Positions 7,499 to 14,105 of a stretch of 64,000 nt of DNA are shown here, piece by piece. The notes below the pieces were generated by a model. The model was given only the letters and a program-made list of their open reading frames with translations. It ran no database searches and was not told where the DNA came from. Both the position numbers and the translations under genes were made by a program. This DNA is from Acetobacter oeni (lineage in GTDB: Bacteria; Pseudomonadota; Alphaproteobacteria; Acetobacterales; Acetobacteraceae). The stretch covers positions 1 to 64,000 of the forward strand of contig NZ_WOTA01000014.1 in assembly GCF_011516825.1 (NCBI RefSeq). Reading direction: 5' to 3'. The first letter of the stretch is position 1; every line of letters starts with the position of its first letter.

Positions 7499-7785
7499 TC
7501 GCAAGAAACTAAAGATTGCCAAAAAAAGGATTATGGCGATTGTCCAGCATTTTGGGCGTCGGCAAGCGTGATGCTTGGCCGTCCCTTCTGGAGCAGTCCG
7601 CTCCGAGGGGCGGGAACAGAAAATGTTCGTACGGGGGTTATGCGGGGAATTTAGCTTGCGGAGATGTGGGGCCGGTCATGGATCATGACATGCCCACGGT
7701 GCTGTGACGCCGAAATAAAGGGGCGCCACTTCTCAGATTTGCCTGCGCTCCATGCGCTTAGACACCGAGACGGGAGAGGGTTCCT
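7499..7785. other. Spacer after the lipoprotein gene
   Basis: A possible 63-codon frame at 7516-7707 has a poor start and a composition unlike its neighbours. The only structure seen is the second copy of the imperfect repeat at 7635-7660. No gene is called. Confidence 0.4.
7635..7660 (+). repeat. Imperfect direct repeat, copy 2, downstream of the lipoprotein gene
   Basis: GGGTTATGCGGGGAATTTAG followed by CTTGCG matches the 7066-7089 element with a few substitutions and small insertions. It contains TTATGCG, which resembles one half of a Xer/dif-type site, but no convincing second half was found. Confidence 0.5.
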
Positions 7786-7950
7786 ATGCCGCCAACAAAC
7801 CGCAAAAAGCTGATCCGGATCCTAGTGTTTGGCATCATAATGGTAACCATCGGAGTGCTGGTGTTTCTCGCTGCAGGACGGCGCGGTGGGCTGGATGGAC
7901 ACCGCCCGAACGACCAGTCAATTTCAGGGCAGGCGCCTCGCCGGTTCTGA
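7786..7950 (+). CDS. Small single-pass membrane protein (54 residues)
   Basis: A short gene with a good ribosome binding site (GGGAGAGGG just upstream). It encodes a basic N-terminus (MPPTNRKKLIR), one transmembrane helix (ILVFGIIMVTIGVLVFLAA) and a hydrophilic tail of about 24 residues. The positive-inside rule places the N-terminus in the cytoplasm. It stands alone ahead of a terminator. A prophage membrane effector is possible, but nothing in the sequence proves it. Confidence 0.55.
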   Translation: MPPTNRKKLIRILVFGIIMVTIGVLVFLAAGRRGGLDGHRPNDQSISGQAPRRF

Positions 7951-8009
7951 CGCCCATCGATCAGTACGAACTAAGGCGTGTGGACATTAGGGGATTCACT
8001 GGTTCCCCC

Positions 8010-8036
8010 ACCCGGCAAAGCAGCCGGGTTTTTTTT
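8010..8036 (+). terminator. Rho-independent terminator
   Basis: CCCGGC (8011-8016) and GCCGGG (8023-8028) form a stem with a six-base loop, followed by eight T residues. It ends the short transcript with the 54-residue membrane protein and separates it from the rightward operon. Confidence 0.85.
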
Positions 8037-8168
8037 GTGCATATTGCGGCCGCCTTCTCTGACATGATGTTGTCATCATGTTTTCATGCTGTTCCCAGCG
8101 AGGCCAGCAAGATATCGCCATGATGTAGCGAAGATCCATCTCATCGCGCCGGATTTTTTGCCGCGCTA

Positions 8169-8185
8169 TGTTTGTTTCACAAACT
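8169..8185. promoter_or_regulatory. Operator-like site 3 ahead of the rightward operon
   Basis: TGTTTGTTTCACAAACT shares TGTTTG and the central CAC with sites 1 and 2, and contains the palindrome GTTTG-N5-CAAAC. It lies in the promoter region of the operon beginning at 8261. Confidence 0.6.
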
Positions 8186-8203
8186 TTTTGCTTGCACAGT
8201 AAA

Positions 8204-8220
8204 TGTTTGTGTGACACACC
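8204..8220. promoter_or_regulatory. Operator-like site 4 ahead of the rightward operon
   Basis: TGTTTGTGTGACACACC starts 35 bases after site 3, nearly the same spacing as sites 1 and 2, and also contains the palindrome TGTGTGACACA. Confidence 0.5.
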
Positions 8221-8260
8221 TTCTCTATCAACGCTGCCCACGAGCCGAGCGGAGGATGGA

Positions 8261-8371
8261 ATGACGACACCACACAAAAATCCACATGTAGTCCACCAGG
8301 GAGACGTGCTTCTTATCGAAGCAAATATATCCCCGCGGGCTGTGTCGGTTGCGACTGAGATCGCAGCATGA
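8261..8371 (+). CDS. First small gene of the rightward prophage operon (36 residues)
   Basis: A strong GGAGGA ribosome binding site at 8251-8256 decides the start at the second ATG (8261). The peptide MTTPHKNPHVVHQGDVLLIE runs on to ATEIAA, and its stop overlaps the next start (ATGA). It directly follows operator-like sites 3 and 4. No family recognised. Confidence 0.5.
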   Translation: MTTPHKNPHVVHQGDVLLIEANISPRAVSVATEIAA

Positions 8372-8580
8372 ACCGGCGCGTAACCCTTCTCCCGATCGGG
8401 ATTTACCCAAAAGCCGACGCAATGTCCGCTGGCTGCTCAGGTGTCATCGTCGGAAAATGCCTGAACGGTGAACCGGAAATCCGCCTGGACAATGGAAATG
8501 TCGTCTCGTGGCCGGCTGACCGGCTTGAATATGAGGACACGGGCAATGTGGTGCATGTGGATTTCAGGAGGGTGGCGTGA
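8368..8580 (+). CDS. Small prophage protein, SH3-like barrel possible
   Basis: The 70-residue protein reads GCSGVIVGKCLNGEPEIRLD, then NGNVVSWPADRLEYEDTG and NVVHVDFRRVA. The alternating hydrophobic pattern suggests a small beta barrel. Both ends overlap neighbours by four bases, so it is translationally coupled on each side. Function unknown. Confidence 0.55.
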   Translation: MNRRVTLLPIGIYPKADAMSAGCSGVIVGKCLNGEPEIRLDNGNVVSWPADRLEYEDTGNVVHVDFRRVA

Positions 8581-8675
8581 CAACCACCATAGCCCGCGCA
8601 CTGCTCTGGCTCGGTGCATCAGCAGTATTCGCATCGGTAATGGCACCGATGTTCCTTGAAGCGATTGCCTCCTGA
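8577..8675 (+). CDS. 32-residue membrane peptide
   Basis: It begins with GTG inside the stop of the preceding gene (GTGA overlap). It encodes MTTTIARALLWLGASAVFAS and VMAPMFLEAIAS, a single hydrophobic helix. Tight coupling makes it credible despite its size. Membrane location is expected, function unknown. Confidence 0.45.
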   Translation: MTTTIARALLWLGASAVFASVMAPMFLEAIAS

Positions 8676-8756
8676 TCCCCCTGTGTTTTCCGGGTCGCGG
8701 CCCGGACTGCACAGACGGATTGCCCGTCACCGTTTCTCTGAAACAGGAGAGTAATC

Positions 8757-9056
8757 ATGCCGTGTCCATATGGAATGGCTTTCACAAACACGCCGTCAGG
8801 CGCCCCGCATTTCAGACGCAACATCTGCTTGCCGGCAAGCGTTCAGCGTGACCAGCGGATCATTGCCGGCGTCGTGAATAAGCTTGAAGCTGCCGTGAAG
8901 TTTGCACGGGAGCAGCTCGCAACGCTCGACGACACGAAAGCGCCTTTGACCGTAACGGATGTTGTCGAGGGCATCGAGGCGAACATCGAGGCGAACATCG
9001 AGGATATGCGTGAAGATCCTCAGGTTGTCGAAGATCGCTGGATGGAGGATGCGTGA
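8757..9056 (+). CDS. Small prophage protein of unknown function
   Basis: A 99-residue protein with a clear ACAGGAGAG ribosome binding site. The N-terminal part (MPCPYGMAFTNTPSGAPHFR) is separate from an acidic helical C-terminal part. A nine-base tandem duplication near 8971-9005 repeats the codons for EANI (EGIEANIEANIEDM). The stop overlaps the next gene's start. Confidence 0.5.
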   Translation: MPCPYGMAFTNTPSGAPHFRRNICLPASVQRDQRIIAGVVNKLEAAVKFAREQLATLDDTKAPLTVTDVVEGIEANIEANIEDMREDPQVVEDRWMEDA

Positions 9057-9382
9057 TGCGCGCACCGAATGAAATCACAGTCGCCATCAGGGCCTTCTCT
9101 GACCGGGACGAGGCGCAGCATGACCGGGCGATGGGTTCTCTGGCGGTTCTGGTTGCGGAGCAGGATCGGACGATCCGCGAACTGGCAATAAAAATATCCG
9201 ACCACGAGACTGCACTTGGCACAGTACGCGCTCAGGCGAATCTTCCTCTGGCCATGATTGTTTATGACCGGATGGAAAAAGCATTGGAGCGTATGTATGT
9301 GCGCTTCTCCGGGCGCATATTTCGTCTGTCACGTGTTTTCGGAACAACGCTTGTCTCGGCAGGAAGGTTTCTTGGGGCATGA
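9056..9382 (+). CDS. Coiled-coil-like prophage protein
   Basis: A 108-residue protein from the ATG at 9056 (a GTG at 9053 is also in frame). The N-terminal 60 residues are helical with heptad-like spacing (FSDRDEAQHDRAMGSLAVLV and AEQDRTIRELAIKISDHETA). The C-terminal 40 are basic and hydrophobic (RFSGRIFRLSRVFGTTLVSA). It overlaps both neighbours. Function unknown. Confidence 0.5.
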   Translation: MRAPNEITVAIRAFSDRDEAQHDRAMGSLAVLVAEQDRTIRELAIKISDHETALGTVRAQANLPLAMIVYDRMEKALERMYVRFSGRIFRLSRVFGTTLVSAGRFLGA

Positions 9383-9519
9383 TCTCCCCGTTCACCATGA
9401 CGGCCCTCTGCGAACTCGTGCTCGCACTGGTCCTCGTGGTCGCGGTGCCGGCAATGGCGCTGCGGTGGGGCAGCAAAGACATGCACCGCGATGATGATCT
9501 TAACTTTTGGAGGGGATGA
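9379..9519 (+). CDS. 46-residue membrane protein
   Basis: The ATG overlaps the preceding stop (ATGA). The peptide MISPFTMTALCELVLALVLV runs on to VAVPAMALRWGSKDM, giving one transmembrane helix and an acidic cytoplasm-compatible tail (HRDDDLNFWRG). Its end carries the AGGGG ribosome binding site of the following gene. Confidence 0.5.
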   Translation: MISPFTMTALCELVLALVLVVAVPAMALRWGSKDMHRDDDLNFWRG

Positions 9520-9523
9520 GACG

Positions 9524-9991
9524 ATGACGAAAATACTTGTGACGTTGCCGCTGTATTCGCCTGCACGCGCGGGCGGTAAATATCAGCATTTCTTTGCCGG
9601 ACGCTGGATCGACGTCCCCTATAGGGTTTACCTGGATCTGCCGTCGGAAGAGACGCGATTGTTCGAGGATGCGCACCCGGCGCTCGTGCGGCAGGATGAC
9701 GCGCTAGCGGCGCTGGCGGAGAAGGATGCAGAGATTGAACGGCTCAGGACTCTCCTGAAGCCGACGTGGTGGGGCGAATTCGGGGACGAAAACAGTTCAT
9801 CCGATCTGGATACGCTGCTTGACGATCACTGCGAGTTTGAGATCGTGCAGGTTGAGGGATACGCAACCGTAGAAAGGAAATTCGCATTTTCTGGCGCAGG
9901 CACGGTGCATACCTTCGACACGTGCGAAGAAGCCGCAGAAGCGGCGCGTAAACAGTTGGAAACGGCGTCCAACGCAGAGAAACGGCCATGA
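9524..9991 (+). CDS. Prophage protein of unknown function with short coiled coil
   Basis: A 155-residue protein from MTKILVTLPLYSP; the GGAGGGGA site upstream decides the start over an earlier in-frame ATG at 9491. It has a predicted beta N-terminus (YQHFFAGRWIDVPYRVYLDL), then a coiled coil (DDALAALAEKDAEIERLRTL), then an acidic C-terminal domain. Similar Ala-Glu-Lys-Asp coiled-coil segments are frequent in phage early proteins. It is coupled to the next gene by a four-base overlap. Confidence 0.55.
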   Translation: MTKILVTLPLYSPARAGGKYQHFFAGRWIDVPYRVYLDLPSEETRLFEDAHPALVRQDDALAALAEKDAEIERLRTLLKPTWWGEFGDENSSSDLDTLLDDHCEFEIVQVEGYATVERKFAFSGAGTVHTFDTCEEAAEAARKQLETASNAEKRP

Positions 9992-10281
9992 CCGACAAAA
10001 AACAGCGCAAGCCCATCAACATGCGCCCATGGACCCCTGAATGGAACGGCGAGACGTGCATGAGGAACGGAAGGCCGCTCTATGTTATCTGTAAGGATCG
10101 GGGCGCTCTGATCGGCAGTAACGATAAGTTCCTTAATGAATATCCGGTGGTGGCGTTAAACCGGGGCGGTTCTGTAAGTTCTTTTACCAAGGATGGCAGT
10201 TATCGTACTGACCGGGCATGCCCTGGCAGTGACCTGATGGCCTGCGCGAGTATGCCCCTGAGCCAATGGCGGTGTGGGTGA
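9988..10281 (+). CDS. Small prophage protein of unknown function
   Basis: A 97-residue protein. The segment RPLYVICKDRGALIGSNDKF is followed by EYPVVALNRGGSVSSFTKDG, suggestive of a small beta sheet. The last 25 residues are Cys-containing and low in structure. No domain recognised. It is coupled to the preceding gene by a four-base overlap, and a tiny gene begins three bases after its stop. Confidence 0.5.
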   Translation: MTDKKQRKPINMRPWTPEWNGETCMRNGRPLYVICKDRGALIGSNDKFLNEYPVVALNRGGSVSSFTKDGSYRTDRACPGSDLMACASMPLSQWRCG

Positions 10282-10283
10282 AT

Positions 10284-10406
10284 ATGCTGCCGATCAGCAG
10301 GGAGACAACAAGCAGAATGGCCTACAGGGACAAGGAAACAGCCCTGAAATGCCTCCTTGGGAGTGAGAGAACAGTAAAGTTCATAGAGGTTCCCGAAGAT
10401 GACTGA
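10284..10406 (+). CDS. 40-residue prophage peptide
   Basis: It starts two bases after the previous stop and overlaps the next tiny gene by eight bases. The sequence MLPISRETTSRMAYRDKETA continues to KFIEVPEDD, a charged soluble peptide. Support comes only from its place in an unbroken chain of coupled frames. Confidence 0.35.
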   Translation: MLPISRETTSRMAYRDKETALKCLLGSERTVKFIEVPEDD

Positions 10407-10482
10407 AACCTCAAAGGGCGCCATCGATCCATTCGGATCAGTCGCACGGAATGGCAGCCCGTCCGTGAAGGCCGGGAAATGA
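10399..10482 (+). CDS. 27-residue prophage peptide
   Basis: The ATG lies within the end of the preceding gene and the stop overlaps the start of the TIM-barrel-like gene at 10479 (ATGA). The sequence is MTETSKGAIDPFGSVARNGS plus PSVKAGK. It may be a coupling leader for the next gene and not a functional peptide. Confidence 0.3.
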   Translation: MTETSKGAIDPFGSVARNGSPSVKAGK

Positions 10483-11171
10483 CGCTTCATTATCACGGCA
10501 CGCCTATAACGCCGGAAAACATAATAATCGGTCTCGCGGGTTGTCATTTCTGCGTCTCGCATGTCCGACCCGACGATGTAATCCGGGCACATAAGCACGG
10601 ACAGTCTGTGATGCTGGACAACGGCGCATTCTCTGTCTGGCGTTCCGGGAAGAAAATTAACTGGCCGAAATTTTATGATTGGTGCGACGAATGGCTACAT
10701 TGTCCAACTACATGGGCTGTCCCGCCAGACGTTATCGATGCGGGAACGCAGGAACAGGACGCGTTGCTGCGGGAATGGCCGCACGGGAAAAACCAGTCGG
10801 CCCCGGTGTGGCATATGGATGAGCCAGTCGGACGCCTGCTTCAGCTCGTGGATTCCGGATGGTCGCGGGTGTGTATCGGATCAACCGCCGAATACTCACG
10901 AGTGATGTCAAAAGACTGGCAGGAGCGGATGGACGAGTGCTGGAATGCGCTTCTCAAAATGTTTGGCCGGGCACCCAAAATTCATATGCTGCGAGGAATG
11001 CAGTGCAGCGGGCACCGTTGGCCGTTTTATAGCCTGGACAGCACGGATATTGGCCAGAACCACCGGCGCCCGACAAACGGGGCGGCTTATATGGCAGCGC
11101 GGTGGGACGGGATGCAATGCGCGCTACGCTGGAACCCTACCAACAATTCGCAAAAGGAAATCGCGTTATGA
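10479..11171 (+). CDS. TIM-barrel-like phage protein, possibly related to tRNA-guanine transglycosylase/DpdA
   Basis: A 230-residue protein. Features in order: SVMLDNGAFSVWRSG (about 44-58), WPKFYDWCDEWL, PPDVIDAGTQEQDALLREWP, VWHMDEPVGRLLQLVDSGWS, CIGSTAEYS, and PKIHMLRGMQCSG near 175. Alternating strands and helices with a DNGAF loop, a PDVI strand and conserved polar ends resemble the (beta/alpha)8 fold of phage TGT-like proteins. Some of those insert 7-deazaguanines into DNA. That is a from-memory resemblance and no zinc-binding Cys cluster of classic TGT is evident. No queuosine-pathway gene lies nearby, so precursor would have to come from the host. It overlaps both neighbours. Confidence 0.45.
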   Translation: MTLHYHGTPITPENIIIGLAGCHFCVSHVRPDDVIRAHKHGQSVMLDNGAFSVWRSGKKINWPKFYDWCDEWLHCPTTWAVPPDVIDAGTQEQDALLREWPHGKNQSAPVWHMDEPVGRLLQLVDSGWSRVCIGSTAEYSRVMSKDWQERMDECWNALLKMFGRAPKIHMLRGMQCSGHRWPFYSLDSTDIGQNHRRPTNGAAYMAARWDGMQCALRWNPTNNSQKEIAL

Positions 11172-11494
11172 CCGGCGCGCCACGAACACGCGAAGAAATC
11201 ATCGCCGGATTGGCAACAGCAACATCGCTGATTCTGGCTCTTGAGGGGGTGTGGCTAGACGGAAACGACCCGCGTGCCGTCAACGCCGCTCGGGGTCTTT
11301 ACGACGAGATAGCCGCCCGCGTGCTGGCCGATGCCCCCGACACGAAGCGTCTGGACTGGCTGGAGTCATCAAAATACCCGCACGTCCAGAAATTCGACGG
11401 AGGCTGGATGTGCTGCATTGATCGGATATGTGGACCAAACTACGAGACAGCACGAGATGCCATCGATGCAGCGATGAAGGGGGCTGCTGAATGA
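11168..11494 (+). CDS. Small prophage protein of unknown function
   Basis: A 108-residue protein from the ATG at 11168, which overlaps the preceding stop. It is helical at the start (TREEIIAGLATATSLILALE), followed by RLDWLESSKYPHVQKFDGGW and a C-terminal RDAIDAAMKG. Short phage proteins with an LDWLE-type motif and a C-terminal ARDAID-x-A segment are common in proteobacterial prophages; the function is not known. It overlaps the excisionase-like gene by four bases. Confidence 0.55.
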   Translation: MTGAPRTREEIIAGLATATSLILALEGVWLDGNDPRAVNAARGLYDEIAARVLADAPDTKRLDWLESSKYPHVQKFDGGWMCCIDRICGPNYETARDAIDAAMKGAAE

Positions 11495-11802
11495 GTGACG
11501 CCATCACCCCGCTCCTGACGGTCAGCCGGGCAGCATCAATACTCGGCTGTCACGTTGAGACCGTTCGCCGCGCAATCCGATCTGGACGCCTCGCTGCATT
11601 CCGGATGCGGGGCTGCACCCGAATTTCTCAGGCTGATCTCAAGGCCTATCTGGATACCTATCATTGCCCCGCACACGAAATGACAAACCCCATCTGGAAC
11701 TCAGGCGGGGCAAGTGGTCCGTCGTCTGGTGGGAGGGCGGCAAGCGTCTCAGACGCTCTACGGGTTGCCCGGATGAAACATCAGCTCGGCGTGCTCTCGT
11801 AG
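11491..11802 (+). CDS. Excisionase-like HTH protein
   Basis: A 103-residue protein. Residues 8-55 form a winged-helix/MerR-like DNA-binding domain of the excisionase type: LLTVSRAASILGCHVETVRR, AIRSGRLAAFR, then ISQADLKAYLD. The domain ends well before the integrase start at 11664. The remaining 45 residues overlap the integrase gene in another frame and look unstructured. Position directly ahead of the integrase fits a recombination directionality factor. Confidence 0.7.
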   Translation: MSDAITPLLTVSRAASILGCHVETVRRAIRSGRLAAFRMRGCTRISQADLKAYLDTYHCPAHEMTNPIWNSGGASGPSSGGRAASVSDALRVARMKHQLGVLS

Positions 11803-12695
11803 ATTTTGAGACTGAGCTGGCTAAGAGGCCTGTTCGCGTCACATTCGGAGAAGCGCTCGACCGATACATCGCATCCCGTGCCGGGAAAGTGCAGGCAATG
11901 AAGCGCCTGCTTGAGGCGATTGTGCCGATCCGATTGGCACTGGGTCATCTCCGGGTTGATCAGGTCACGCAAGCCCAATGGGATGGATATGCAGAAAGCC
12001 GCTTCCGAAAGCCGAAAGCTGGCGAGACGGAACCGGTTAAAATTGCGAACGGCACGCTGCGAAGAGAATTCAATGTTCTGCGGGCCGCCCTCCGTCGCGC
12101 ATGGAAGGATGGATTTCTTCAGAGGCCACCCGAACTGGAGCCCCCGCGAGACAGCGCGCCCCACGATCGATATCTGACGAAGGACGAGGCCAGACGCCTG
12201 CTTGAGGCCTGTGAGACACCACACGTCCGGACATTCGTAGCTATCGCGATTTATACCGGAGCGCGCAGAGGGTCGATTCTGTCGCTCACCTGGGATCGCG
12301 TGAATTTTCAGACGGGAATGATCGACTTCCAGGAACCCGGACGTGCTCTGACAGCAAAGCGGCGCGCAGTCGTTCCGATGACGCGGGCTCTCCGGTCTGA
12401 ACTGGAGAAAGCTATGGTGCTGGCTGATGGGTCATTCGTCGTTCACTGGCACGGGAAGGCGATCCCGACCGGCCTGCGGTGGTCATTCGCCAAGGCATGC
12501 GAGCGGGCCAGACTGGGATGGAGGCCCACACCGCATCACCTCAAGCACTCTCTGGCAAGCTGGTTCGCGATGGATGGCGTGCCAATCGATCAGGCGGCGG
12601 ACTGGCTGGCTACAGACCCGGTGACGCTGAGAAAGACATATCGGAAATTCGATCCGTCCTATCTGCGCGGGATTGCGGATCGGTTTTCTCTGTAG
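11664..12695 (+). CDS. int: Prophage tyrosine recombinase (integrase)
   Basis: A 343-residue protein. It has an N-terminal arm-binding region (LELRRGKWSVVWWEGGKRLR), a SAM-like core-binding domain (about 50-150) and a catalytic domain. Visible catalytic residues are Arg in YTGARRGSILSL (about 198), the box-II HHLKHSLASWF (about 290), where the usual HxxR is HxxK, and the nucleophile Tyr in LRKTYRKFDP (about 324). HxxK is a variant I recall in related alphaproteobacterial prophage integrases, so the enzyme may well be active. It catalyses site-specific integration and excision. It lies 46 bp from the 3' end of tRNA-Glu, its likely target. Confidence 0.9.
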   Translation: MPRTRNDKPHLELRRGKWSVVWWEGGKRLRRSTGCPDETSARRALVDFETELAKRPVRVTFGEALDRYIASRAGKVQAMKRLLEAIVPIRLALGHLRVDQVTQAQWDGYAESRFRKPKAGETEPVKIANGTLRREFNVLRAALRRAWKDGFLQRPPELEPPRDSAPHDRYLTKDEARRLLEACETPHVRTFVAIAIYTGARRGSILSLTWDRVNFQTGMIDFQEPGRALTAKRRAVVPMTRALRSELEKAMVLADGSFVVHWHGKAIPTGLRWSFAKACERARLGWRPTPHHLKHSLASWFAMDGVPIDQAADWLATDPVTLRKTYRKFDPSYLRGIADRFSL

Positions 12696-12712
12696 TGGTC
12701 CATGTGGACCAC
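12695..12712. other. Perfect 8-bp inverted repeat after the integrase
   Basis: GTGGTCCA and TGGACCAC are separated by two bases and start at the last base of the integrase stop. No T-run follows. It may be a factor-dependent stop or an integrase arm-type site between int and the tRNA. Confidence 0.45.
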
Positions 12713-12741
12713 AAACCACTGTGGATAAGTCACAAAAACTG

Positions 12742-12817
12742 TGGCGTCCCGTACGGGATTCGAACCCGTGTTGCCGCCGTGAAAGGGCAGTGTCCTAGGC
12801 CTCTAGACGAACGGGAC
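12742..12817 (-). tRNA. tRNA-Glu(TTC)
   Basis: Read on the minus strand, it starts GTCCCGTTCGTCTAGAGGCC, has the anticodon loop CCTTTCAC with TTC, the T-arm GGGTTCGAATCCC, and ends with an encoded CCA at 12744-12742. The acceptor arms GTCCCGT and ACGGGAC pair fully. Its 3' half faces the integrase, so it is the probable attachment site and the prophage keeps the tRNA intact. No second copy of the 3' end was seen in the left part of the window. Confidence 0.92.
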
Positions 12818-12922
12818 GAGGCGGGTTGGTGGATAGACGGCGTTCAGAAACGCGTCAAGCGATCTTCGATAAAAACCACAAAAAATATGCACTTGATGTG
12901 TCTTACGGAATAAAACGTCCGC

Positions 12923-13969
12923 CTATCCGCTCTTGCTCACACGAGCACCGGCACCAAAAGCGGAACCGCTCAGCCGCATGGCTCTCTCAGGAACCCCAAG
13001 TTTTTTCAGTGCGTCCGAGAGGGTTTTCCCACGTAACAGCCCAAGCTCCACAGCCTGGCCCTGATCGGGCGCACTCATCGAAACGGCCTCACCACTGCAA
13101 TGCAAGAAGAGCGTCGCGCCTCCCCGTGACCCTGCGAGCTTACTAAGCGCACTATCCTGTCCTGGGCTCAGCTGATCGGAGCCAGGAAGGAAGTGGATGA
13201 TAACTCCATCCTGTGCGGACAGATCATAATCGGGACGGACCTTATCCAAGAGCCGGGCATCTGAAGGAACATCAAACCCGGGAAACGACGGAGGCGGAGG
13301 CGGCGCGGCAGGTATTTCCGGTAAAGTCTGAGGGGAAGCGCCTGCAACACCGGCTTTATCGCCTATGAATATTGGCAGAGCTACTTCAGGCTCATCAGCT
13401 TTTGAGGCGGGCGCTGTCTGTGATTTCGGGGGCGGCGCAGGAGAAGCCGGAGACTGCGAATCCGCAGCATCAAGGACAGCCCCCATCGAGCCGTCAGGAA
13501 TTTTCGGCTGGGCTGTCTGGCCGGTCGTTCCCTGCGATGCCGGCTGGGCAAAGCCTGCTACAGAAGGCTTTGCATCCGTCGTTTGACCTGTTGCAGCCGC
13601 CTGCACCGGGGGCGGCGGAATCACCGGTGTCAGCGTCCCGTTCTGCGCCTCGGTTCGCAGGCTGAGATTCCGCGCGGTGATCAGATTGCTGGTGATTGAC
13701 TGCCTGAGCGCCGGAGAGGGCAATGGAGGAGCAGCCGTGGGAGTCAAACCCACTTTCGGATACGGGCCGTTCAGCCCAGGCGCCGGAGCGCGCTGCTGAG
13801 CGATGATCCCGCCCTCATACTGATGGTACCAGTTCAGCGTGGTATCAACAGGATCCTGATGGTGACACCCGGCCAGTATCAGGAGCGAAGCCGGCAACAG
13901 CGCACTCAGCGGACCGCGCCGGGCCGGTCGACGTGAAACGGGTTGAAACCTGGGTGCTGTCATTACCAT
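12923..13969 (-). CDS. Proline-rich lipoprotein with OmpA-like C-terminal domain
   Basis: A 348-residue protein. The signal contains a lipobox (SLLILAGC, Cys about 34) followed by HHQDPVDTTLNWYHQYEGG. Residues about 60-230 are Pro/Ala/Gln-rich and low in complexity. The C-terminal part (about 240-340) resembles an OmpA-like peptidoglycan-associated domain: IIHFLPGSDQLSPGQDSALS, then a Leu-rich strand and RGKTLSDALKKLGVPERAM. It probably tethers the outer membrane to the cell wall. It is the first host gene after the tRNA. Confidence 0.7.
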   Translation of the reverse strand: MVMTAPRFQPVSRRPARRGPLSALLPASLLILAGCHHQDPVDTTLNWYHQYEGGIIAQQRAPAPGLNGPYPKVGLTPTAAPPLPSPALRQSITSNLITARNLSLRTEAQNGTLTPVIPPPPVQAAATGQTTDAKPSVAGFAQPASQGTTGQTAQPKIPDGSMGAVLDAADSQSPASPAPPPKSQTAPASKADEPEVALPIFIGDKAGVAGASPQTLPEIPAAPPPPPSFPGFDVPSDARLLDKVRPDYDLSAQDGVIIHFLPGSDQLSPGQDSALSKLAGSRGGATLFLHCSGEAVSMSAPDQGQAVELGLLRGKTLSDALKKLGVPERAMRLSGSAFGAGARVSKSG

Positions 13970-14105
13970 CTGTCTTATAAGTCATATGTTTCACGAAGAG
14001 CAGCAGTTGCGACTCTGAAGCGGACACGCCCCTCTTGGCATGAGCTGCGTAGCAGAGCAGGATAGCACTATGAAGCTGTATCACAGAACCAGGGAAGGTG
14101 TCCGG

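Noticed and set aside
7516-7707. 63-codon frame after the lipoprotein gene
   Set aside because: Weak start and it spans the imperfect repeat; composition is not protein-like.
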